Translations under genes and position numbers: made by a program
In this document: piece after piece, positions 1 to 11,800 of the stretch
Layout: every line of letters begins with the position of its first letter
How positions within the stretch are numbered: position 1 is the first letter of the stretch
Notes under the pieces: model-generated
What the model was told of the DNA's origin: nothing
Database searches by the model: none
Seen by the model: the letters and a program-made list of their open reading frames with translations, nothing else
Assembly (NCBI GenBank): GCA_019648995.1
Contig: BLXT01001978.1
Span: forward strand, 71,672 to 97,474
Length of the DNA: 25,803 nt
DNA from: Plakobranchus ocellatus
Taxonomy: Eukaryota > Mollusca > Gastropoda > Plakobranchidae
Reading direction: 5' to 3'

Positions 1-2470
1 GCCTTACAAAAAAATGTATAAATAAATAGGTTATTGGTTAGAGAAATTGAAGTGTCTCTGGACGACTTTGTAGCCGACGTCGAGCAGTTTACCTCAACGC
101 TGCTCGATGCGGCCAAGTCATCTATACCCTTTCATAAAGGGAAGAAATTTAAAACCAAAGTGCCCTGATTTACCCTGGAATCTAGGCAGGCTCTCCACGG
201 AAGGAAAAGGTTCAAAGAAAGTATTTTTAAGACCCCTTCAGTTAAAAATTTAATTAATTTAAAAAAGAAAAAGCCAAGGGTAAATTTATAATTAAAAAGT
301 TAAGAAAGGGTCTTGGATAACATATGTTTCATCTCTGAACTCTACTATTTTCACTAAATCTGTATGGAGAAAATTGGGAAAATCGAAGGTTAAAATTTTT
401 CTCCTTCTTGCCATCTTAAAACAGACGATCAGATCATTTTAGATCTTAAAGACCATGCAGATTATATGGCTAAAAACTTTTTTTTTCTAAAAACTTGCCT
501 TCCAAAATTATTCCACAAAATTCCAGGAAGTCAAACAGAGTGGCAAAAAGCAAAATTTGAATTTTGACATATGAAAATAAAGAACCTGACAACAAACCTG
601 TTATTCTTACATAATTAAACAATGTTTTAATAAATCTAATGAATTGGCAGCAGGTCTTGATGGTGTGTACTACAAGTTCTTGAGGCACATTCTCCGTAAA
701 TTTGTCAGTGTCAATAACATACGGACCACCAGAAACATCCCTCCATCTTGGAGGGAAGCTTCGGTGATTTTAATTCCGAAACCCGGAAGGATCCTTCTGA
801 TTTCCTACTACAGACCTATTGCGCTTACGATATGCTTGTGTAAGAGCCTCTAGCGGATGGCCCATGTGCTTGAGTCCAGAAACCTACTGTCGAAATTTCA
901 GTGCGGTTTTAGGAAGGACCTTAGCACATTAGACCACTTGGTCATATTGGACACTTTTAATAAAAAGGCTTATGCTAGAACAAAACAAGTTCTTGCGGCT
1001 TTTTTTAGATCTTGAAAAAGATTCGATACAGTATGAGAATACTGAACTCTAAAAGACCTATTCGATTTTGATTTTAAGGGCAGTTTGCCCATTTTTCACT
1101 TCAAATTTTCTAAAAGATCATTATTTTAAAGTTAAAGCGTAGAACATTTTTTCTTCTTATCACTACCAGGAAAACCAAAGCAATATTTTGTTCTATGTTT
1201 TTTAACCTTAAAATAAACAATACTATTAATTTTGTTTCTAAAATTCTGAATGCCTCTATATTTTATAGATGATTTTGCCATTTATGCGGAGAGCAAACAT
1301 CTGCAGCATCTTGAGCGCACTATTCAATTATGTTTTAATGATTTACATGAGAAGGTCTCCGAGAACAGTTTTGGATTTTCGATTTCAAAGACCACCTGTG
1401 ATCATTTCCACCGACAAAAGATTTACACTGAGCCTGCCCTTCATCTGGATGGCCAGTCAATTCCAGTGAAAAGTGAGGCATAATACTTAGGGATGATTTT
1501 TTTTACTAAAGGCTGAATTTTAATAAAACATATATATTATTTAAAAACGAGATGTAGTAAAGCTTTAAATTTATTACGCGTTGTGGGCCATACGGACTGG
1601 GGTTCGAACAGAATCACCCCTCTAAAGCTTTGTCGCACGATAGTCCGGTCAAAGTTAGAATACGGCAGTACCCTATATAATTCGGCAAAAAAATCCATAT
1701 TCTGGGAGCCCCGGTCCCTATACATCATCAGGGCCTTCGTATTCTCTCGGTAGGAGCATCAGTTAACTTTGACTTTTCACGAACTAAACAAAAGACGGAA
1801 GATATTAGCGAGGTGTTCTTTCAGAAAGAATGTTTTTAGAATAAAAGAAAGATGTTTTCAACCATTATGTGGTTTACAATGACGGCTATAAACTGGAAAA
1901 AAGGTTGCAGCCGCAGCCTATTTTCTAGAACGCCCAGACTGCTTGAAGGTAACTTGCCTGAGAGACGGGTCTTTTGTTTTTAGTGCTCAGTTTCAGGGCA
2001 TATCCTGGTATAATCTGGCAGATTTACAGGCTTTTCAAATCAAAAATTTTAAAGTTAAAGATATCAGAAGCCTGCACAATTTAATCCAAAAATGTCCACC
2101 ATATATTCGCATCTCTTTTGTCTGGATTCCTGTCTACGTAGATATGCTAAGAATGAGAATGTAGAAAACTTACCATTAGGCGGATCTAAACAGAGCGTTA
2201 TCCATGCCATTTGGCAAGAAAATTGGGATGCTAAGGGGGCAAACAAACTCCACGAAAGACTTCCTAACTTGGAAGAAGACTTCAACAAGGAGCAGGGAGA
2301 AAACGAGAGACGGTAATGTGTAGGCTTCGGTTGGGCCACACAGCGATAGCTTTTCAAGAATGAGGAACAGACTTTTTGTTTTGCCTAAGGGACCCTTTAC
2401 ACTGCCCGGCATATTTCAGATGAATGCCCAGATTTTCAAGTCACCAGGGGTGTAAATAACATGTACAGAC
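1..2470 (+). mobile_element. Decayed I/Jockey-group LINE with RNase H, 5' part outside window
   Basis: Broken pieces in several frames line up in the order of one LINE polyprotein. They are an endonuclease-RT linker (DDFVADVEQFTSTLLDAAKS near 61-120; KSVWRKLGKSK near 358), and RT start (AAGLDGVYYKFLRH at 645-690; WREASVILIPKPGR, YYRPIALTICLCKSL at 750-850). These are followed by an RT motif C region (LYFIDDFAIYAESKHLQ at 1255-1305), the thumb (HLDGQSIPVKSEA, LRVVGHTDWG), an RNase H-like stretch (ADLQAFQIKNFKVKDIRSLH, SFVWIPVYVD at 2000-2145), and a C-terminal CRLRLGHTAIAFSRMRNRLF string (2318-2375). Frameshifts and stops are frequent, so it is dead. Presence of RNase H points to the I/Nimb/Jockey side rather than RTE. 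The 3' limit is approximate. Confidence 0.85.
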
Positions 2471-2606
2471 TTTTCCGAGAGGCCAATCCCTCTCGCATAG
2501 TTGGTTAATTAAGGGAACTCGGTGTCTACAGAAATATCTGAGTTATTATACAGATTCCTTTAAAATTTTTCTCCATATACTCTGTTAGATTTTAATGGAT
2601 TTTTAC
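2471..2606. other. Short intron stretch between LINE remnant and exon 11
   Basis: About 130 bp of intron adjoining the exon 11 donor at 2606. I see no coding signal. It may hold the 3' untranslated end of the LINE remnant; no poly-A tail or target duplication is visible. Confidence 0.4.
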
Positions 2607-2806
2607 CTGATTCTCAAAGCAGGGCGCTACGTCATATTGCATGCTGTCTGCCATCACTTCACCTTCCTCCGTCACGTGATACAACAGCAGGATGAACTTA
2701 GGGAACATGATAGGCTGGATTTCCAATTCTAGTAGGAAATTAAGCACCAAGTCAGAGACATTCATTGACCACACTGTAGGTTCTTCGAAAACACTGGCTG
2801 GTCCAA
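2607..2806 (-). CDS. A2M-like gene exon 11 (MG5 end)
   Basis: Acceptor CTGTCGTTTCCAG|TT, donor AATCAG|GTAAAA; two bases complete a valine, then 66 codons, phase 0 (residues 400-466). It opens GPASVFEEPTVW and includes FPKFILLLYHVTEEGE, VMADSMQYDV and APCFENQ. The family reads APxxRLLVYYVxxDGEVVADSxxxxVxxCxxNKV here. The next residue (V or K of the NKV motif) must come from an exon to the left of base 2607, which I did not find within the first 2.6 kb, where a LINE remnant begins. Confidence 0.94.
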
Positions 2807-5800
2807 CTGGAAACGACAGAGGACGATTGCATCAACAAGTCAACACCTGAACACACATACGTATCAAAGGGTATCCCTGGTGTTCATAGAAGGATTAAAG
2901 CAAAACACATTAGTTTCTTTTCATCAACTTTTTAAAAGTGATTCCACTGAAACCGTGCACTTCATTGTCAAAACTTATTGCTATTTTAAGAAACACAATT
3001 AAATTTCTCATCATAAACGTTTTAAAAGAAAACAACCACCAACACAAACTTATACAAACAGATGAAATAGATGATTATACATAAAAACGTTTCGCCATAA
3101 GGCTTTATCAGAAAAAAAATGACTAACACAAATAAACTACCATAGAAACATGCTAAGGAAACGAGCATGACATAAAATATAACCTTAACGTTGAAAATGC
3201 GTAAACAAGTCAGAGTAATAACAAATACATTTCTTAACTTTTATCTCATGATCAAAAAGGCCAAATATTTTCACATGATTTAAATATTTCTTCGCTCGAT
3301 TTTAAAATTAACGGTGACTGTTTTATTCGCCATGCGTCGGTGCAAAATAAACATGGATTGTATCATTAATCTTTGTAAATTAAAAAAAAAAGACCAGCCT
3401 AGGACTGGTGTCTCTTTTCCCGACCAGGCCTCGTCTTTCTGCAGACACATGTCTGACGGCGGCATAGCTTTTCCACCACCTGGCGTGGCAGTTTCGTTCG
3501 GGTCAATCTGGCCTTTCATCACGACTTTTCCTCGCGCCATCACCTGTGGGCAGACGGTTATCGCGATAAACAGAAGTCAATGAGTTCATATAAATGTATG
3601 TCTCTATAAAGATGGAAAGATAAAATGAGAAGAAAACATCAAGGAAGAGAAAGAGTATTCTCTTTTCTAATGAACAACAAAAGTAGGTAAACACTTACAG
3701 AGATAAAGTGATGGCAATTTATTTTAGAATATTATGTCAGATGAGTGTATACCACCACAAAAGACAGAATGATGGAGCAAATATTCTGATAAAAAAGGAG
3801 TTCAAATGATAACAATCAAATTGGTGGTTTGCTGACCACCAAATTTACTAGTTAAGAAGATTACATAACATTCTTCTTTCGGTGCGCTATCTAGAACAGG
3901 CATTGGCGATCAAATTCCACCACTGGAATCTTTCTCCATCAAATTCATATTGCTGTTGTTGCTGCCATTATCTACTTAAGGGTTTTAATGAAAACTACTC
4001 TTTGTCTACCTCTAATGTATTTACCTTCAAAATTTCCAGTAAATGCTAATTATTTACATAATGTTGCCCCCAATGATTAAGGCAGTGCAGTAAATTATAA
4101 TAATTCCCAAGGATCCTTTGTGCGTGTCTTCCTCTTTAGATATCTTGTCTGGAAGAGATACTGGTAAACATGTTCATCCGTTCAAACCTGCCCTTAGTTA
4201 ACCCTATAAGGCTGTTCCTGCTACATTTACCTTTTGCCATTGACTTAAGGCATTCAATGAAGTTATTCTCTGTCCATAAAAGTATTCTACATCTTCCTCT
4301 ACACTATCGAGAGTCGTGCATGTATTTGAAGAATAACTAGATTTTAAGATTTAGCATTATTACTCTTTCTAAAATTTGGACATCATCTCCACAGACTTTC
4401 TGCTGTTGCTTCAACTAATAAGAAACCTACGCCTCTTTCATGTATGTTTCTCTAACGGAAAGTTTCCATCTATTTCAGAAAATTCGAGGATGTTCAGGAT
4501 CTTTCTATCCATTTCCTGGTCAACATTATCCTTTTGTTGCAGTGCACACACTTTTCGCGTTGCTATTCTTTATACTAGTCCTGGGTATGGCGTTTAACTG
4601 CATCAGTCGGAGATTCGGTGATTGAACCGGTAACTTCATCTATTTTAAATTGAAGAAGAGGATGAGGTGGGACCCAGAAAGACTAAAAATAACACATGCA
4701 AAGGGCGGAAGATCCTTGATAGGACAACGGCCATGCACAGATCCCCACTACCTTGTGGGTTTGTTGTCCAACAAAATGTTGCGAAACGAAGGCTAGCGGA
4801 GAGCCCGTACACAAACCACCAGTAGGCAAAGGAAAACCACTGATGTAGCTTCCCAAGGGAAAGAATAGTGATCCAAAACAACTAAAACCTCGCTTAACAA
4901 CGTAAAGGGGGTTTGTGATTCCAATCCAAATCTCTCCTTCGGCACGGATAGCCATGTTCAGCAGGTGGCTCCAAAATTAATATCAATCAAACATCAAAAA
5001 TAGCAAAAAAGAATGTGGGTACACTGCATCAAAAAGAAAAGTTAGAAAACGGACAGAATGCACTTGACATTCTAGGGCTTGCTGAGGTAAGATGAACAAG
5101 GGCAGGTTCCATAAAACTAGGTGGAACCGGTTCCCAAACGCCGTCAAAACACTGAAATAACTGCCGGGAGCCAACTGCGATTCAGATAATATTCCAGTAG
5201 TGTGTACATTTCAGATTATCTTAAGAAATTAAGAAAGGCAAAGACTAATCCTAAATTCCAAATGGACTTACTAAATTCTGATGAAAAACTAAGAACCGCA
5301 ATTGCTATACCTATGCATAATAAATATGAGAGTCTAAAAAATATCTCAGGAATAGAAGAGTTATGGTAGACAAGAACGTTCTCAAAAAAGATTTAAAAAA
5401 AAAACAGCATAAGAAATAGATAAACAAAGAAATACTCGATTTAATGGAAGAAACGCGCAAATAAAAAAAAAATATAGGAGCCAAATAATAAAGACCCAAA
5501 CAGAAAGATCAAAATGAATGCAATGCGACGGAAGAAGAATGGACTAAGTGAAGAATGGACTAATCAACACAGTCAGGAAATAGAGCAAAAGCTAAATATA
5601 GACAACAAATTCATGCATGCTAAAATTAAGTACGTCAGTGGTAAGAAAATCAAATGCAGTAGCCCTGGCTGCATCAAATCTAAAGACGGAACAGTGTTAA
5701 TTAAAAAGAAGGAAATACTAAACTGATGATCAGAATATGTTGAAGAACTTTTTAAAGATGATAGGTGCAAAAAACCCAGAGAAAAACATAGAAGGCCCAA

Positions 5801-8800
5801 CTATCCTTAAGAAAGTGTATGGTCGATACTTTTGTATAATAGTGAGTGTTGGACAATAAACAAAGAAATAGAGAAAAAAAACTAGAAGCAGTAAAGGTGT
5901 GGTTTATCAGAAGAATGATGAGGATATGATGGACAGAAAAAGAGTCAGTGAATTGATGCTGAAAGAAGCTAATCTCGAGCGATCACTAATTAAAACCACA
6001 AGACAGAGACAAATACAGTTTTTTGATTTTATTTGCCGACACAAAGGTTTAGAACACTTAGCCATCACTGGAAAAGATTGAAGGCAAAGGCAGTGGAGGT
6101 AGACAGAGAATAACTTTTATTGAAAGTCTTAAGTCATAGGCAATAGGCAAGGATAGCAATAACAACTTTATAAGGTTAATTGAGAATAGGTGTGAGTGGA
6201 GGAATATGATCGCCAATGTCTGTTATAGACAAGATACCTGATGATGATGATGATGATTCTTTATACTTTGCGCTTGGTTTGCAAGCACATGCTGGGTGAT
6301 GACCTGGAGCCATCTGCTCCACATGGCTATTTCTTCCAAGAGATGAATTTGAATCTGAATATCAAACCTCCTTTACTTTGTTAATCTAGATATTTGTTTG
6401 GTTTTCTTTTGCCTTCTGCCGGTTTTTTCACTAGCCTTTTCTTAACAACCTTCTACACAGTGGGTTTCTATGAAAAGTCGTTGTCCTAATTAGGATCTTG
6501 AACTCTTTTGCAGCTCTTACTTTCAATCCTACCTAGCTCCATTATCCTTCTCATCCATTTAGAATTGACGAGGTTATAGATTAAGTCTCTAATTGTCCTA
6601 CGTAAGAAGTAATATTTCATTATCCAGAACTCACGATTTCATATTCAGAAACTGCGTTTCAGGTATTTTGAAATAAACAGCTTTAGCATTAGCTTTCATA
6701 GTAATGTTTATTTTTAAACTCCTGGACTTGACTATTGTGTTATAACACATGTTATCACCTGCTTAAAAATACATCTATAAACTACAAACAATTGCACTTA
6801 AGTTGTCGTTCAGTTTATAGCTAATCTTTTATCACCCAGCAAATCTTCGTTGAAATGGCTCTACTCCGATTGTTGTTTAAAACAGAAAGTGTTAATTATT
6901 CGTGTAAATACTAGTTGCAAAATCCTGCACATTTACCATAGGCTTTTGGTTAGAAAGTTATGACTTACCTGATACTGAAACTGCATTTTAGATCCTGCTC
7001 TGGTCGTATAGATAACTGTAAGGTTCAAAGTCTGATTACACAGATGAGGCGAATCAAACTTGGGAAGTTGCACGTAGCTCAGGGTTGGAGAGAACCACTG
7101 GTGCACATGGTGGATGTCGGGAAATTCCCTCTTAGGATACGATCCCCCCGACCAAGGGTCCTGGAATCATTTTGAGCGGTTGATTAAAATCCTTAACATT
7201 TCAACTGTACACTGCACTTTACTTGATACTATCCGCGACTCAAACTTTAGTACTGATCCTAACACTGACCTTACTCTTTAAGTGTAGAATGCCTTGAAAA
7301 CACTTAATCTAAAAATTACCAGCCTGAAATATTTTCAATCCTTAACTCACACAATCATTACCCTAGCTTTTACCCTAGCTTGTACCATAACTCCAACCAT
7401 TACCTCACGCCTTATTTAACTGCAACTCTTAGTTTACCTTAACCTTACAGTTACCCTACCTTTCCTCAGCCATAACCTAATACCAACACTTACCCCAAAT
7501 CGCACCCTAAACCTAACCTTCTAAAACACCATGCGAAAGCAAACCCTTCGTTTAACCTTAACAATCCGTTGATTCCACTTGAGTTTTTTTTCAGCTAGCA
7601 GGTATGAATTTCATTCAATTCCAAACCAAACTTCAGTCCAAATTTCGATCCTAGTTTACCCTCCTCCCCATCTTCCCCCTACCTATACACACCCCATACA
7701 AGCGCACTTCAAGGATTAGTTAATATTTATGGGGTACTCTGGTTGAAATTTATTTTCTATTTGTCATTTTGCCAATGATGATTAATATGATGATGATTTC
7801 ACTCCAAATGATACACGAACTAAATGGTTAAGGAGACAGTGGATCATGACAATGATGTGATGGTGGTGGTGGTGGTGGTGATTGTGATGGTGGTAGTCGT
7901 GGTGGTGGCGGTGTTGTGATGAAGGCAAAAAGGAAAAGGAGAATGTGAAAAACGACGACAGCAACGCCGAAGTCGAGTCGATAGGGAGGAGAATTTATTG
8001 ATTGAGTAGGAGGGCGATGAGAAGGAGAAAGAAAGAAGGAGAAGGTGAGAAGGAGAATATGAGATAGGACAGTAATTCATGTGTTGATGGAAGCAATAAA
8101 GAAAGAGATTTTTGGTGATGCAGTAGGTAAGTACGTACAGAGGGAGAAGGAAAATGTGAGAAATGCTGTTTGGATGTAGACAGTAAGCAGATGAAACAAA
8201 CACTTAAATCTTTTACATTTGAGCGTCATTTCGTTATTGAGCTATTGATACAGCAAACTTGGTAAAACAATAAATCTGACAATTTATAGCAGATACTCAC
8301 TGTCACAAACACCAGAAATAAAAGGTAGATAATACCTCTGATGAAGGACGTTGAGTTCTTTAGATCTATATAGACCTAGCTGAAATAATGGAACTCTGGA
8401 GATTGTGTGAATACGTAAAAACTGAGTTTATTTAACTCAACAGCAGGAAATTAAAATCAAACAATATTCACATAGGCCGTCGATAAGAAAACTAGATCTA
8501 GCTCTAACAAAAATCTGCGTAATCGCTATACAATGATCTTACTGCAATCTCTATAATCTCTGAAAAACTTTCTGCGTACTCTGTGTGATCTCTATGAACT
8601 CTCTGTGTTATACTGGTATATCTCTGTGTCTCTATCTGAGTCTGAGTCTCCTTTCACCAATCTTCTCCCGGTATTTATACCTTTTTCAAAGAAAACTCTA
8701 CAAATTTCTGGAAATCTATCCCAAAATGCAAGCGTAGAATGTTCGAAAGTATAGATCTAGAATATTACATCATAATCCTAAAATAACATAAAAGCAGTCT

Positions 8801-11800
8801 TCAAAAGACATTAGGAAAAACCCCTGGGCTAAAAATAGAACATGAGTCACGTTCGTTTACGTAATGCATTCTCCTTCGCTTTGCATAAATTAACTCCCCT
8901 AAACTGGTTCTTTCTAGAACTCTCGAGTTGACGTGCGTTCAATAAAAAAACCCTAAGTCTAGTTTTTGTTACACTCACAGAGAAAAATAATAGATTTTAT
9001 TTGAAAAAGTTCTTTTTTGAAAATGTAATTTCTAATTTTTTCTCTAATTGTTTTACCGAAAAAAAACGAAGACTCCAACAATCGTCAGCAAAAAAAATAT
9101 ATAACTTTAAATCAGATGCGTTTGCACAACCAGGGCAGAAGTGTGAACAATAAAGCAGGGATGGGCAAATAGCTAGAAAAGTAGTGGGAACAGTAAAGCA
9201 AGGAAGCTTAAACAGCTAGAATAGAAGTGATAACAGTTAATCAGAGAAGGAAATATGGCTAAGCCAGAAGTTTGAACAGTAAAACAGAGATGGGTAAACA
9301 GCTAGGCCACTTGTAGGTACAGTAAACCAGAGGAAAAAAAAATGGCTATGCCATAAATGTAAGCAGAAAAGCGGAGATGGGTAAACAGCTAGGCCACTAA
9401 TGGGTACAGTAAAGTAGTTGTGGGTAAACAACTAAGCCACGATTGTGAAGAGAATAGAAGAGCTGCGTACATAGATAGACCGCACATGTGAACAGAAAAG
9501 AAAAGATGCCTACAAATCCAGGCAAGGCACTTGAGCACTTCGGAAGAGGCGTCTCAGGCAAGTAGTATGAGTCTTAGACAATAAACGTTTACAGAATTAG
9601 GCAAGATGTCTTAACTTTAAAGCTTGGACGCTAAAAAATGAGCCAAAAATATAAACATTGAAAAAGAGACACCAAAAGAAGTATGAGAACATTTTAGCAG
9701 AGACGCCCGCTCAGTGATTCAAACATGTGCAGAGCAACCTCCACGGTAATTCCACAAATTTGAAAAGGAATGGAGAGATGGAGACATAGCAAGGCAACAT
9801 TTGAATAGAGCAATCATGGAATGCCTATACAAATTTTTTTCGGGGTCAAAATAATCCCCAAAAATACAGATAGTTACACTTGATCATGCTATTTTATGTG
9901 GGCGTATTTTAAAATCCCGAAGTTGTTTTACAGAATTACAAAACGACATTTTATAACCCCATTCAAACCTTATCAAGCAGATGGAGTAAAATATGCAGGT
10001 AGACAGTGTAATAACAATAATGTTTCGGAACTTTGTACACCACAAGTCAAAGCTAAAGAAAAAAAAATGTGCGAATCTTTTGTTTTCTTGAGAATATCTT
10101 TAAGTGAAAAAATAAAAATCAACAATGGGTTTGGCTAATAAATGTAATGTATCAGCATATTTAGAGGGGAAAAAAGAATATCAACTGTACAAGAGGCGGT
10201 TTCAGGGCGAAACGCACACAAAGAAAATTTATATTATTGCCAGTTTTAATACTTAAATGTATCCATATAGAAGAAAAGAGACGCATCCTAAATGTCTTAG
10301 AAGTAGTGATCTCATCGTTTGGATTCATCGTATCAGCTCCTATGAAACTGGGCGTATCAGTCCCTACACTCATCTCACTTTGTGCATAGCTGGAATTTAC
10401 AGTAATAGTTCTCTCGTTATCTTCTATCTCCCATAGACTAGACATCGCTCTGTGTGTATGCAGGGCATGAGATTTCAGAGCTAGTACTAACTTTGACTCC
10501 CAAAGAGCTGTAGATCTCAGTGTGGTCCCAAAGCTTGTGATCTAGTATTTTACTCACCTTGTCTCCTAAAGAACCTGAGCTCTCAGTATTCAATGGTGTT
10601 GAAGATCTTTGCGTTAATACTCACCATGGCTTCCGATAAGTTGTCGATTTCAGTATTTTTTCTGACTGCGCTGATCCTTATACCCTTGGTGACTTCAGTA
10701 AAACTTCCACACAACGCGAACTTTGTCACACCAGACTCGTCTGTGGTGAAGGTTCTCTTGAAGCGGAGAGTTCTGTCCCTACTATCGGCTATCACGTCGA
10801 TAGCTTCCCCTGAGGCTGGAGTTCCGTCCGGCTTAGTTACTATTACCTGAAAAAAAAAAAGCTTTTGTATCTTTATAGGTAAAAGAACATCTTTTTCGAT
10901 TTCTCTCATTCTGACGATTAGACCTTGAGCAAAAGCAGATGGAAACTAAGTTTCAATATTTACAAATGAATCTATATTATCAACATATATATTAATGCTG
11001 TACTTGTAAATGCTTCTGACCGGATCAATTTATATGAGAAATAAGATACATTTTGGAATAGACAGAATCAGTCTTTGTGTGTGCAATATTTTAATTTAAA
11101 ATAGTGTATGTGAGGACAATATAAAAAATCTGCACTACCAGCAAAAATTGATAAATTTAAGGCTATTGAATTCTTCTCGCTGTAATTGTCAATAGTGCTT
11201 GATTTAGAAAATGGTCAATGCGAAATGTTTTCATTTTTTGTACCTTTTCTAACCATTTTGCTTTGACTTTTGTGTGTTTTTTTTACTCTTTAATTTTATA
11301 ACAATGCGGTATATTTAGAGGCTTAAAGTGATTAAATGTATGTTCCTTGGAGTGAGGTTCCACATTTGTAATGTTTACAGACTTAATGTTCTGTAAAGCG
11401 TTTTGCTTTAGTGCTCTGAGTAATCAACAGAAAAAAGAAAGTTGGCATTGCGGTAATAACAATATAATAACATTAAGGGCAATAGAAGACCATACCTTCC
11501 CGTAGTAAGGCAGCCGCGGCTTGAAATAGTTGTTGGAATAGTCATCAAACCGTACATGTATTGGATCAATGCTCTCTTGCGGTCCTGCGTGAAACTGGGA
11601 TACCGTTATTCCGGTTCCGTCTTCTGTAATTTTGGCCCTGATATGAAGCTCACAGAACGGCTGAGATTTAATTCTCACCAAGCTAGCGTTAACTGAGAAG
11701 TTGTAGCACCCATCGAGCTTGAGGTAAAGATAATTGGGATAAAGGTAGAGCTATTCGATAGGGAAATACATGTTTAAAGAGAAATTTTGACAATCAGTTG

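Noticed and set aside
1588-1610. GGTTCGAA, a possible tRNA B box
   Set aside because: It lies inside the LINE coding remnant (HTDWGSNRI) and no tRNA fold surrounds it.
3314-3583. Plus-strand 89-codon open frame
   Set aside because: Antisense of exon 10 and its flanking intron; no family resemblance.
6960-7175. Plus-strand 71-codon open frame
   Set aside because: It is the antisense of exon 9 of the A2M-like gene, whose minus frame has clear family motifs and a strong donor.
7782-8203. His-rich and Thr-rich minus-strand frames
   Set aside because: Translation of a GTG/GAT microsatellite and a purine tract.
10161-10445. Minus frame considered as the exon after exon 8
   Set aside because: No MG5 resemblance, and the real continuation is at 6969-7160, which joins in phase.
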